From an uncultured Saprospiraceae bacterium (GTDB lineage Bacteria; Bacteroidota; Bacteroidia; Chitinophagales; Saprospiraceae): 37,229 nt of DNA. Shown piece after piece: positions 16,940 through 25,028 of this stretch. Positions within the stretch are counted from its first letter, which is position 1; the number at the start of each line of letters is the position of its first letter. The notes below the pieces were generated by a model, which searched no databases, was not told where the DNA came from, and worked only from the letters and a program-made list of their open reading frames with translations. The position numbers and the translations under genes are program-made. The DNA is taken from the NCBI GenBank assembly GCA_937921775.1, contig CAKZUK010000131.1:1-37229 (forward strand), given 5' to 3'.

Positions 16940-16975
16940 AAGTTACATTTCATTATCTATAATGTAACTTATTTG
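16940..16975 (+). terminator. Hairpin after the helical protein gene
   Basis: AAGTTACATT (16940-16949) and AATGTAACTT (16961-16970) are perfect complements with an 11-nt loop. The stem is AT-rich and the T tail weak (ATTTGTG), so terminator function is uncertain. Confidence 0.5.
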
Positions 16976-17054
16976 TGACTTAGCCCCCAAATCTCCGTCT
17001 AGAAGGAAACACAATAATTCACATTACGTTTTTATTTTATTTAAAAAATTTAAA

Positions 17055-17183
17055 ATGCCAAAGCTTTCTTCCTGTGACAATAACCCTCAAAAAAACAAAA
17101 ACACTCCTCCTCCTCCTGAGCCTAAACCAAAGGATAAGAAATTCAAGAAGGCTGGGGAAGTTGACCTAGAGATTAAAGTATAG
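17055..17183 (+). CDS. Possible 42-aa Pro/Lys-rich small protein
   Basis: ATG 17055 to TAG 17181-17183 encodes 42 residues with one Cys at position 7, a P-P-P-P-E-P-K-P-K segment and a charged tail ending V-D-L-E-I-K-V. It sits between the hairpin at 16940-16975 and the terminator at 17193-17223, with an A/T-rich upstream stretch like other starts in this window. The terminator 10 nt after its stop supports a real transcript end, although that hairpin also serves the converging hppD gene. No family recognised. Confidence 0.4.
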   Translation: MPKLSSCDNNPQKNKNTPPPPEPKPKDKKFKKAGEVDLEIKV

Positions 17184-17185
17184 AA

Positions 17186-17230
17186 CAAAAAAAGATGGCT
17201 AGATGAAGTTCACCTAGCCATCTGATTTTG
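17186..17230. terminator. Bidirectional terminator between 42-aa ORF and hppD
   Basis: AGATGGCTAG (17193-17202) and CTAGCCATCT (17214-17223) form a 10-bp stem, with TGAA/TTCA able to extend inside. The A-run at 17186-17193 gives a T-run for minus-strand transcripts from hppD; GATTTTGATTT follows on the plus side. Confidence 0.9.
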
Positions 17231-17255
17231 ATTTAAATCACACAAGTCATTGCCA

Positions 17256-18380
17256 CTATAACGTTCCTCGCAATTCTTGCTCACGTTCAATTGCTTCAAA
17301 CAAAGCTTTAAAGTTTCCTTTCCCAAATGACTTTGCGCCTTTCCGCTGAATGATTTCAAAAAATACTGTCGGTCGATCTTGTACTGGCTTAGTAAAAATC
17401 TGAAGTAAATAACCTTCTTCATCTCGGTCAATCAAGATATTTAAACGCTTCAACTCCTTTATGTCCTCTTCTATGTCTCCTACACGTTCCAAAACGGTTT
17501 CGTAATAATTATCAGGCACATAAAGAAACTCAACACCATTTGCACGAAGTGCATCAATCGTCGCTACTATATCATTAGTGGCAATGGCTATGTGTTGCAC
17601 ACCAGCCATTCCATAAAAGTCAAGATACTCTTCGATTTGTGATTTTTTCACTCCTTTCGCAGGTTCATTAATTGGAAACTTTACATAGCCATTTCCATTA
17701 GAAACTACCTTACTCATCAATGCCGTATACTTGGTAGAAATATCTTTATCGTCAAAAGTAACCAGCAATTTGAAGCCCATTACATCTTGATAAAACTTCA
17801 CCCACTTATCCATACCACCTAGCTCTACGTTTCCTACACAATGATCTACGTATTGCAATCCAACATTTGGAAGTGTACAACCCGATTCTTTTGGCTGATA
17901 GCCCGGCATGAAAGTGCCTTTGTAATTTTTACGCTCCACAAAAGTATGAATCGTTTCACCATAAGTATAAATAGAAGCACGTCTTATTTCTCCATTATCA
18001 TCCGTCAAAACTTCTAAAGGACCTGCCGAAGTTGCACCTCGTTCAATAGCGAGATTGTATGAATATTCAGCATCATCAACCCAAAGCGCCATTACCTTCA
18101 CACCATCACCATGTGCCAATACATGCTTAGCTACCGCATGGTCAGGATTCATCGCTCCTGTCACGATAAACCGAACCTTACCTTGCTGTAAAACATAGGA
18201 AGCAGTATCTGGCACCCCCGTTTCTGGCCCACGGTAAGCAATCAATTTAAAGCCAAAAGCCATCTGATAATAAAAAGCTGCTTGTTTAGCATTACCTACA
18301 TAGAACTCGAGGTAGTCCGTTCCATTTAGCGGAAAGAGATCCTTACCTACATCTGTTTGTGATTCGATCATTGTATCCAT
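17256..18380 (-). CDS. hppD: 4-hydroxyphenylpyruvate dioxygenase
   Basis: The protein has 374 residues. It converts 4-hydroxyphenylpyruvate and O2 to homogentisate and CO2 in tyrosine breakdown. Two vicinal-oxygen-chelate halves are visible. The Fe(II) ligands are H180 (Y-V-D-H-C-V-G-N-V), H263 (G-V-Q-H-I-A-I-A-T) and E342 (F-F-E-I-I-Q-R-K-G), the canonical facial triad. The C-terminal motif Q-R-K-G-A-K-S-F-G-K-G-N-F-K-A-L-F-E is typical. The start is ATG 18380; an in-frame ATG at codon 4 is also possible. The gene lies 42 nt after hmgA on the same strand, so the two are very likely co-transcribed, and it ends in the strong terminator at 17186-17230. Confidence 0.97.
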   Translation of the reverse strand: MDTMIESQTDVGKDLFPLNGTDYLEFYVGNAKQAAFYYQMAFGFKLIAYRGPETGVPDTASYVLQQGKVRFIVTGAMNPDHAVAKHVLAHGDGVKVMALWVDDAEYSYNLAIERGATSAGPLEVLTDDNGEIRRASIYTYGETIHTFVERKNYKGTFMPGYQPKESGCTLPNVGLQYVDHCVGNVELGGMDKWVKFYQDVMGFKLLVTFDDKDISTKYTALMSKVVSNGNGYVKFPINEPAKGVKKSQIEEYLDFYGMAGVQHIAIATNDIVATIDALRANGVEFLYVPDNYYETVLERVGDIEEDIKELKRLNILIDRDEEGYLLQIFTKPVQDRPTVFFEIIQRKGAKSFGKGNFKALFEAIEREQELRGTL

Positions 18381-18422
18381 AATATTCTAATTTTTATTTA
18401 ATTGTTTAATTTTATTTATTCT

Positions 18423-19583
18423 CTAGTGACTTCCTAGCCAACTTTTGTAATACGATCCGTCCTCAATTCCTGCCGCAAATTCCGTCATCAACAAAGGCTT
18501 AAACGTATCTACCATCACTGCTAACTCCCCAGTCTCTTTTGCACCGATACTCTTCTCCACTGTACCAGGATGTGGACCATGTGGTATGCCTCCTGGATGC
18601 AAAGTAATCATACCCCGCTCTACATGCTTGCGACTCATAAAATCACCATCCACATAATACAAGACTTCGTCACTATCAATATTACTATGATTGTACGGAG
18701 CTGGTATTGCCAAAGGATGATAATCAAATAATCGCGGAACAAAAGAACAGATCACAAATCCCCGTGCCGCAAAAGTCTGATGCACTGGCGGTGGCTGATG
18801 TACTCGTCCGGTAATCGGTTCGAAATTATGAATCGAAAAGGCATATGGAAAAACATAACCATCCCAGCCTACTACATCAAAAGGATGACTCAGATAATGG
18901 TAAGGATAAATATTATCTTGCTTTTTGATATACAACAAAAAGTTACCTTGCTCATCATTTGTTTCCAACTCTGAAGGCTTACGAATATCGCGCTCACAGA
19001 ATGGCGAATGCTCCATCAATTGTCCAAACTGATTTCTATAACGCTTAGGCGTAACGATAGGACTACTCGACTCGACTATTAAAAGTCGATTATCCGTTGT
19101 ATCAAAATGTAGTTGATAAATCGTCCCACGAGGTATTACTAAATAATCACCATATCCAAATTTAATATTGCCATACATAGTCTTCATCACTCCCGACCCC
19201 TCATGTACAAAGATCACCTCATCTGCATCCGCATTTTTGAAATAATAATCAGTCACACTTTTTCGAGGAGCTGACAAAAGGATTTTACAATCGTTGTTGA
19301 CCAACACTGGTTTCCGACTTTGCAAATAATCGTCTTCCTGCTTTATGCTAAAACCTTTGAGGCAACGGTGCTTGAGTTGCTTATCGTGAATTGTCTTTGG
19401 AGCAACTGAATAAGGATCTCCAACTTGAACAATCTGTGTTGGTGGATGCGTATGATAAAGTAAAGAATAGTTATCACTAAACCCTTCTGTTGAAAAGAGT
19501 TGTTCACTGTACAATTCGCCATTCGGTTTGCGAAATTGCGTGTGTCTTTTTTCTGGTATTTTTCCTAGGCTATGGTAATGCAT
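18423..19583 (-). CDS. hmgA: Homogentisate 1,2-dioxygenase
   Basis: The protein has 386 residues. It opens the homogentisate ring to maleylacetoacetate, the step after hppD. The iron ligands of the C-terminal cupin are H299, E306 and H335 (H-S-N-I-D-S-D-E, and H-P-G-G-I-P-H-G-P-H-P-G). The family motif R-V-H-Q-P-P-P-V-H-Q-T-F is at about 260-271. It is shorter than the human enzyme (about 445) but normal for bacterial forms of this subgroup. It lies between marR and hppD on the minus strand. The next pathway enzymes (maleylacetoacetate isomerase, fumarylacetoacetase) are not in the window. Confidence 0.96.
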   Translation of the reverse strand: MHYHSLGKIPEKRHTQFRKPNGELYSEQLFSTEGFSDNYSLLYHTHPPTQIVQVGDPYSVAPKTIHDKQLKHRCLKGFSIKQEDDYLQSRKPVLVNNDCKILLSAPRKSVTDYYFKNADADEVIFVHEGSGVMKTMYGNIKFGYGDYLVIPRGTIYQLHFDTTDNRLLIVESSSPIVTPKRYRNQFGQLMEHSPFCERDIRKPSELETNDEQGNFLLYIKKQDNIYPYHYLSHPFDVVGWDGYVFPYAFSIHNFEPITGRVHQPPPVHQTFAARGFVICSFVPRLFDYHPLAIPAPYNHSNIDSDEVLYYVDGDFMSRKHVERGMITLHPGGIPHGPHPGTVEKSIGAKETGELAVMVDTFKPLLMTEFAAGIEDGSYYKSWLGSH

Positions 19584-19625
19584 TTTCTTGTTTTTTATTT
19601 CTTAATATTGGATCGCCTTCCACTG

Positions 19626-19641
19626 TCAGATTAATATCTGA
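19626..19641. promoter_or_regulatory. Palindrome between marR and hmgA
   Basis: TCAGAT-TAAT-ATCTGA is a perfect dyad in the 79-bp gap between marR and hmgA. It may be a regulator site or a small hairpin that tunes read-through. There is no T-run on the minus strand. Confidence 0.35.
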
Positions 19642-19662
19642 AGCGCTTGAGAGGTCGTGGCC

Positions 19663-20118
19663 TCACTCCTCAAGGTTATCAAAGATAGCATTCAAGGTTC
19701 GCATCATATGATTAAGGTCTTCCAGATTAATTCCTTTCCAACCTGTTTTACGAAAGTCCATTACGATCGGAAGGACTTCTTCTATTTTATCTTTGCCCTT
19801 CTTAGTCAAGCAGATATTAAATTTCCTACGATCTTCCAGATCAGCGACACGTTCAATCAGTTCTTTGCTAGCTAATAAATCAATGATGCGGGTTACTGTA
19901 GGCGCATCCTTGAAGGTTTGGTTTGCAATTTCAAATTGACTCAGGCCATTGTCTTTATGAATCGTTTGTAGAATGATCCATTGGTCAACAGTGATTCCAG
20001 TATTGGCACCTTTCAGCATCTTTTGGTAAAACTGCTTCATTCGCTTAGCCGTACGCTCGATAATGAAACCGGGAATCTCAGACTTCTTATTCTTAACAAA
20101 TTGTACTTCCGTGCTCAT
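19663..20118 (-). CDS. MarR family transcriptional regulator
   Basis: The protein has 151 residues with the MarR winged-helix layout: helix pairs at the ends for dimerisation and a central L-S-Q-F-E-I-A-N-Q-T-F-K-D-A-P-T-V-T-R-I-I-D-L-L recognition region (about 78-101). The wing follows with R-V-A-D-L-E-D-R-R-K-F-N-I-C-L-T (about 111-126), including the D-x-R signature. It lies directly upstream of hmgA-hppD on the same strand and is the likely repressor of this pathway, perhaps responding to homogentisate or hydroxyphenylpyruvate (inference). A 19-bp imperfect palindrome 33 nt before its ATG is its likely operator. Confidence 0.9.
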   Translation of the reverse strand: MSTEVQFVKNKKSEIPGFIIERTAKRMKQFYQKMLKGANTGITVDQWIILQTIHKDNGLSQFEIANQTFKDAPTVTRIIDLLASKELIERVADLEDRRKFNICLTKKGKDKIEEVLPIVMDFRKTGWKGINLEDLNHMMRTLNAIFDNLEE

Positions 20119-20150
20119 TTTTAAAATTTAGTTGTCATACTAATTATTCG

Positions 20151-20169
20151 CAAATTAACAATTAGTTTG
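20151..20169. promoter_or_regulatory. MarR operator candidate upstream of marR
   Basis: CAAATTAACAATTAGTTTG is an imperfect 19-bp palindrome (CAAAyTAAnnnTTArTTTG), a typical size and form for MarR sites. It lies 33 nt before the marR ATG. On the minus strand it contains a near -7 box (TTAATTTG), so binding would close the promoter. Confidence 0.55.
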
Positions 20170-20179
20170 TAAACAAACA

Positions 20180-20490
20180 AGAGAATTGGAATGGGAATGA
20201 GAATTAGAATGGGAATGCCCTTTTATTGAAGAGCCAAAAATCAAGTAAAAATTGATACTTCCACTGCAATTGAAACTTTAATTATACTAAAGGGATGGGG
20301 GATGAGAATAGGAATACCCTCTTATTGAAGAGTCGAAAATCCAGTAAAAATGGCTACTTCCACTTCAATTGAAACTTTAATTATAGCAAAGGGATCGTAT
20401 GGGAATGGGAATCCTCTTTTATTGAAGAGCCGAAAAATCAAGTAAAAATTGCTACTACCGCTGCAATTGAAATTTTAATTATGCCAAAGA
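20180..20490. repeat. Three tandem copies of a ~98-bp non-coding unit
   Basis: The word TATTGAAGAG recurs at 20224, 20323 and 20420 (periods 99 and 97). Each copy also holds AA[AT]C[AC]AGTAAAAAT, CTACT or TACTTCC, CAATTGAAA-TTTAATTAT and an (A)AAGGGAT end followed by GGGAATG-type runs. A degenerate fragment (CCACTGCAACTTTATTAATT) follows near 20537. Copies differ at scattered positions, so the array is not recent. It fills the 432-bp gap between the marR operator and the gene ending at 20551. No ORF persists through it. Confidence 0.8.
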
Positions 20491-20550
20491 AATTAGAGTG
20501 TATAAAAGAAACCAAACCATAGCCTTATTGCAATTGCCACTGCAACTTTA

Positions 20551-21591
20551 TTAATTGCGTTTTGTCATGGTAGCATCAAGGCTATGTGCCATTTTTTGAA
20601 TGGCTTCAACTATATTATCCAAGGCCGGAGGATAATCAACGTATTTAATTTTGTGGCTGTCTTTCCCCCAAATGGTAACGGTTACCACTTTTTTACGGGA
20701 ACCGTAAGCCACAACTAAGCGAAGCGGAATAGGTATGGGTTTTCCACGTTTGCGTTCTTCACAAGCAGCCATATCACAATCATATATTTGCTCAAATTCG
20801 AAGAAACGCTGTGCGATGATAAACTCAGCAAATTGCTCCAATTCATCGCGAGGAATCGTTCTTTTTGTAATCGTCAAACCAGTATTCGTACCTTTATATT
20901 CTTTGACCAGGCGGCCATCGCTTTTAATGTGAATATAATCACGGAGCACCGGATCAATACCTCCGTAATAACCACCACCAATCAATTCTATATTGATAAA
21001 GATGGGCTCTTTATTCGGTTTTCTTTTCTCAGCTCTTCTTTCTCTCCTTGACTTTCGTTTACGTTTCTTTTTTCTAAAAGCTAATCTATCTTTTAGTTTT
21101 CGGACATCAGTACGCTCTACTAGTACCTCAGGAAGCTCGTAAGAAGGTTTTACGAAAGGAGCATCCTTACTGTTCACACGAATGAAATGATATTGATAAG
21201 TTCCTTTACTATTGGCTTGAGTAAATTCAAGCATCAGTGTATTTTTAGTAGCTCCAGCAATCTCAAATTTTTTGATGTGCTTAAAGCTATAAAATAGTTC
21301 GCTACCATTTAAGCTCCAGGTACCACGAGTCATCTGCCCGTTGAGATATTGCTCAAAAGTATAATCGTATCGGAAATGTAGGAAATAGTCGTAAAAATCC
21401 TCGGCTTGGTGAATGATGGTATTCGACTCGAGATGAATGGCATAGGTATAGCGCCACTTGGTTTCTGCAATCATACGCTCTGGTACTGCAGGGTAATTAG
21501 TCCCCCACCCCAGTGAATCCACCTGGGCATAGCTATCGCTTGACACAAATGTGTTGAGCAATAAAAATGCATAAATCCAAATTTTCTTCAT
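20551..21591 (-). CDS. Secreted two-domain protein with very basic linker, function unknown
   Basis: The protein has 346 residues with a signal peptide (cleavage near S-Y-A-Q at 23). Residues about 40-145 resemble a lipocalin-like beta barrel (G-T-W-S-L-N-G-S-E-L, then L-M-L-E-F). A linker at about 172-194 is nearly all K/R/E. The C-terminal domain (about 197-335) has G-G-G-Y-Y-G-G-I-D and a Cys pair in D-C-D-M-A-A-C-E-E-R, followed by P-I-P-I-P-L-R-L-V-V-A-Y-G. I recall similar C-terminal domains in other Bacteroidota secreted proteins but no named family. It lies 45 nt after the FadL-like gene on the same strand and is probably in its operon. Confidence 0.75.
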   Translation of the reverse strand: MKKIWIYAFLLLNTFVSSDSYAQVDSLGWGTNYPAVPERMIAETKWRYTYAIHLESNTIIHQAEDFYDYFLHFRYDYTFEQYLNGQMTRGTWSLNGSELFYSFKHIKKFEIAGATKNTLMLEFTQANSKGTYQYHFIRVNSKDAPFVKPSYELPEVLVERTDVRKLKDRLAFRKKKRKRKSRRERRAEKRKPNKEPIFINIELIGGGYYGGIDPVLRDYIHIKSDGRLVKEYKGTNTGLTITKRTIPRDELEQFAEFIIAQRFFEFEQIYDCDMAACEERKRGKPIPIPLRLVVAYGSRKKVVTVTIWGKDSHKIKYVDYPPALDNIVEAIQKMAHSLDATMTKRN

Positions 21592-21636
21592 AGCGTTACC
21601 GGTATTCTCCGGCTTTAGGTGATTTTAGTGTTTCTT

Positions 21637-23121
21637 CTAAAATCTAAACCCGAGGGTCAAGATATATCTGTTAGCTGTTCCTTCATTTGTTACTACTTGC
21701 TCTAAAGCGGCGTTTGTTAAGCGGTATGGTATATAGGTTTCATCTGTTTTTAAACCTTTATAAGCAAAGTCCATATAGAACTTCTTTTGACGAAAGCCTA
21801 AACCTAGACTATAAGTAGTATTGCTAGAACCATCCGCATAAGGTGTGCCAATTATGCCATAACCCGCACGAAATCGAAATTTTTCGTAAACATATTCTCC
21901 TCCTAAGCGAATGTTAATAGCAGAATTGAAAACATCTGCGATTTCTTCGTTTAGAGTTCCCTCGTAGGCGACGGTTCCTGGATCAGAGGCATTTACGGTT
22001 AAATCAAACTTAGACTTGGAGTAATCTACGTATTCGACCTCAGCAGTAATAAATCCTGAGCGCTTGATGATAGCCGCTCCACTTATCATGGCACGCATTG
22101 GTGTTCTGAGCTTATATTCGTAAGGCTCAGCTTCTGGCTCAGAAGCCTCATTATCAAATCGTTCATCATAAAAGACATAGTCATAGTTAAGTGAGGTATC
22201 CCAACGATCCGTCATACTAATAGCAGAAGGTGTATGAACTGAAGCTCCCAATCGAAACATCTGATTGATGCGATAAATCACTCCAATTTTTGCATTGATA
22301 CCAAAGCCAGTAGTTCTTAGGTTTTCGGAAAAGGTAAGATCCTTAAAGTTAGGAATCGATTCCTCATCATTATTTTCTTCTGTGTATACTTTCTCTTCTG
22401 AATACTGTATAAAAGGCAAACCGACGGTCAATCCGTACATAAATTTGTTGTTGTAGTTTCCAGCAAGAGCAAGCACCATTTCATTGTATTTGCCATCCGT
22501 CTTTACCGTCTGACTACGCTTAACATCTGCATCCGGATTCAATTCAAAGTCGCTACCATATATCAAATCTTGATCAGGCCCAAATATCGCTTCAGTTTCA
22601 AAGGCAAGACCTTCTTCATATGGATACAGTTCATCTGGTGTGAAACCATTTGCAAGCTCTACCCATCGGTCTACTATAGATCCTCTTGACAATCCATTAT
22701 AAGTAAACTCTTGACTAAAATTGGCTAATTTATTCATCCCAATTCCAAAGTTCATCGACTTCCATTTAGAAGCCATGGGTTGAGAAGCAAAGACGATTCC
22801 TACATTACTCAAACTGAAGTCATTTGCATTTTCAGAATTTGAATTATTACCGGTCCCAGCCAAAAGAGACTGCGTTCTCTTTACTTGAAAAACAGGCGTA
22901 ATCACAAACTCAGAACTGCGATACATTGCCAGTCCCGCTGGATTAGTACTCAGGGTAGAGTAATCAGCCCCTAGAGCTCCCATAGAACCCCCTAAGCCTA
23001 TTGTTCGCGCCGTTCCTCCTCCTAGTTCAAGAAAAGAATAACGCAAAGCGTCAGAGGTAGTTTGTGCGTTGAGCAAACTCACTACAAACAAGAAATAAAA
23101 AACATGAGCTATACGATTCAT
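21637..23121 (-). CDS. OmpP1/FadL-type outer membrane protein
   Basis: The protein has 494 residues with a signal peptide (cleavage near L-N-A-Q at 20). The mature start, A-L-R-Y-S-F-L-E-L-G-G-G-T-A-R-T, followed by G-G-S-M-G-A-L-G-A-D-Y-S-T-L-S-T-N-P-A-G-L, is the hatch-like N-terminus of Bacteroidota OmpP1/FadL/TodX relatives. Alternating beta-strand pattern continues to a C-terminal aromatic end (Y-I-L-T-L-G-F-R-F). It likely forms a 14-stranded barrel for uptake of hydrophobic compounds. Gene order with proS nearby is one I recall from other Bacteroidota. CAAATGTA at 23186-23193 is a minus-strand -7 box (TACATTTG), without a clear -33 box. Confidence 0.85.
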   Translation of the reverse strand: MNRIAHVFYFLFVVSLLNAQTTSDALRYSFLELGGGTARTIGLGGSMGALGADYSTLSTNPAGLAMYRSSEFVITPVFQVKRTQSLLAGTGNNSNSENANDFSLSNVGIVFASQPMASKWKSMNFGIGMNKLANFSQEFTYNGLSRGSIVDRWVELANGFTPDELYPYEEGLAFETEAIFGPDQDLIYGSDFELNPDADVKRSQTVKTDGKYNEMVLALAGNYNNKFMYGLTVGLPFIQYSEEKVYTEENNDEESIPNFKDLTFSENLRTTGFGINAKIGVIYRINQMFRLGASVHTPSAISMTDRWDTSLNYDYVFYDERFDNEASEPEAEPYEYKLRTPMRAMISGAAIIKRSGFITAEVEYVDYSKSKFDLTVNASDPGTVAYEGTLNEEIADVFNSAINIRLGGEYVYEKFRFRAGYGIIGTPYADGSSNTTYSLGLGFRQKKFYMDFAYKGLKTDETYIPYRLTNAALEQVVTNEGTANRYILTLGFRF

Positions 23122-23185
23122 ATATTATAGATTATGATGAGGATATTTAAAAATGTTTAACCGAATCTTTATAAAGTCTGGCCTT

Positions 23186-23193
23186 CAAATGTA
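23186..23193 (-). promoter_or_regulatory. -7 box of FadL-like gene
   Basis: Read on the minus strand this is TACATTTG, a full match to TAnnTTTG, 65 nt before the start codon. No -33 box is evident, so confidence is limited. Confidence 0.4.
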
Positions 23194-23323
23194 ACAACAA
23201 TCTCTTACTTTCCCATGGCTCATCCAGACAGATTGCCAAGGTTCAAATGTTACAAACAGCCACTCTAATTAAATTAGCTAACAAATCTGTCTATTTTAAT
23301 ATTATTAGCTGCTATCTGGGCAT

Positions 23324-23366
23324 AAAAAAGTGGGTGAAAGTTATACAACCATCCACCCACTTTTTA
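23324..23366 (-). terminator. Terminator of the low-complexity secreted protein gene
   Basis: AAAAAGTGGGTG (23325-23336) pairs exactly with CACCCACTTTTT (23354-23365). The A-run on the left becomes the T-run for minus-strand transcripts coming from 23392. Confidence 0.92.
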
Positions 23367-23391
23367 GAGAATATTTTATTTGAAACCTATA

Positions 23392-24489
23392 TTAGTTTCC
23401 TCGTTTTCTGCTTCGGCTGCTTCCAGAACTTCTAGACTTACTGCTTCCGCTACGGCTCTTACTTGGGCTGTATGTTTTGGAAGAACTTCGGTTGTTACTT
23501 CTTTTGTAGGTCTTCCCTGAAGATCTAGAAGAAGAAGATCTACTAGCTTTATTGTAGTTCTTTTTAGAATTGCTTCTCGTTGAAGAAGTGTTCGACTTTG
23601 AAGAAGAACGTCTGCTTGGGCGATCATAAGTCTTACCAGACGTTGTACGGTTGGTAGATCTAGTCGTTGTAGCTTCTTTCTTACGAGAAGTATTTCCTCT
23701 AGTCGCTTTGCTTCTTGTAGTAGCGCTTCCTCCTCTATCAGGATTAGCAGTACTATTTTGTCTTCTTGTAGTGTTTACATCATTCGCAGTTCCTGCACCA
23801 CTTCTTCTTGCTCCAGAGTAAGAACTTGTTGGTGTAGTAGTTCCTGTATATGACCCGCCACTCCATGATGGTGGGCAGTAAACATTGCTACCATATCCTC
23901 CACCGTAGTTATTATAAGCTCCGTAGCTGTTACCATAACCGTTGTAATAGTTGTTATTAAAGGTATTATAGTTGTTACCATAACTATTGTAACCGTAAGG
24001 GTTGTAGTTATTGTATCCATATCCACCTCCATTGGAGAAGATGAAAGTGAATCCAGGTCGGTAGCTATTCCAGCTGTTATAGCGGTTATAGCGATTGAAT
24101 CTTCTAGCGTCTCTATAGTTGTCAAAAACATAGATCGCAGTACCAGGAGCGTAGAAAGGATCGTAAGAATACGCATCTACATATACGGGTGCATAAAAAT
24201 CAAATCCTCTGTATGGTCTGTGGAATCGACGGATTCTTGAAGAATACTGATAGTCGTAGCCACTGTTACTGTTATAATCATCATAACTATCATTATCATA
24301 GTCTGAAGATTCATTGCTATTGTTGTTAGAATAGTCTTCATCGTCTGCATTATCGTAATAATACTCAGTAGATGCGTCATTGTCCTCGTCTGGGTTGTAA
24401 TAGACATCGTCATATTGAGCGATGGCCGTGGTTCCCATTCCAAAAACGAACAAGGCGATAAAAAGGGAAAAAATCTTATAATTTTTCAT
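23392..24489 (-). CDS. Secreted low-complexity polyampholyte protein
   Basis: The protein has 365 residues with a signal peptide (cleavage near A-I-A-Q at 25). Three zones follow. The first is acidic and D/N/Y/S-rich (about 26-85). The second is Y/N/G-rich with many N-N-Y and Y-G-Y repeats and a short ordered part (Y-A-P-V-Y-V-D-A-Y-S-Y-D-P-F-Y, about 96-215). The third is a strongly basic tail of about 135 residues of S/R/K/T with S-G-K-T-Y and R-S-S-S-K motifs, ending R-K-R-G-N. Such Y/N-rich exported proteins are common in Bacteroidota next to FadL/proS, but no function is known. The opposite charges at the two ends suggest self-association or binding to surface polymers (inference). Confidence 0.8.
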   Translation of the reverse strand: MKNYKIFSLFIALFVFGMGTTAIAQYDDVYYNPDEDNDASTEYYYDNADDEDYSNNNSNESSDYDNDSYDDYNSNSGYDYQYSSRIRRFHRPYRGFDFYAPVYVDAYSYDPFYAPGTAIYVFDNYRDARRFNRYNRYNSWNSYRPGFTFIFSNGGGYGYNNYNPYGYNSYGNNYNTFNNNYYNGYGNSYGAYNNYGGGYGSNVYCPPSWSGGSYTGTTTPTSSYSGARRSGAGTANDVNTTRRQNSTANPDRGGSATTRSKATRGNTSRKKEATTTRSTNRTTSGKTYDRPSRRSSSKSNTSSTRSNSKKNYNKASRSSSSRSSGKTYKRSNNRSSSKTYSPSKSRSGSSKSRSSGSSRSRKRGN

Positions 24490-25028
24490 ACTTAATTATT
24501 TAGTGTAATTACTGTGACTCTCTTACAAGTTACAGGTGTAATTTATTACTTTTGTAGCTTAATTTTAGTTAAAAATGTATTAAAGTTCTTAATAAATGGC
24601 TTTTTATTGATGTTAAATTAACCTTTAAGTAGATTAAATTTAATTCTTAAAGCTATTAAAACATTAATCCATTGTTCTTTTTGCGGTTCTGTTGACAATT
24701 CCAGCTAACCTTTCTAAGCAAATTACACTATTAAGACGTGGCACTTTTTTCTCGTCACATGTGTTATGCTTAAGTATTTGTTAAAATTGTATGTTTATTG
24801 TCTTCAGCTTCTTGTATTTAGTTATATGAGTAATTGACTTAACAACGGACTTTTTTATATAAAATTATTGAAATGGGGCTTATTTATATAAAAACATCCC
24901 ATTTTCGCAAAGAACTTATTTTAAATAGAACAAATTTTATTGAATGAAGTTAATTAAAGTTATGCTCTGTTAGACGATATACCCAATTATAACTTCAATT
25001 AGTAACACACAAGTAAGTAGAATCAGAT
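24490..25028. other. 539-bp AT-rich gap between divergent genes
   Basis: It must hold the promoters of the minus-strand polyampholyte gene and of proS. TACTTTTG at 24547-24554 (+) matches the -7 box but lies far from proS and has no clear -33 partner. Related words GAAGTTAATTAAAGTTAT and ATAACTTCAATTAG lie near 24954-25000 in opposite sense and may form an imperfect leader hairpin. I see no gene here. Confidence 0.4.

Noticed and set aside
20180..20490. CRISPR-like array
   Set aside because: The ~98-bp unit is similar along its whole length, with no short identical repeats alternating with unique spacers, and no cas gene is near.
23775..24443. Other-frame ORFs in the low-complexity region
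   Set aside because: Their translations are Thr/Ile/Met-rich products of reading the N/Y-rich repeat codons in another frame; the frame with a signal peptide is the real one.
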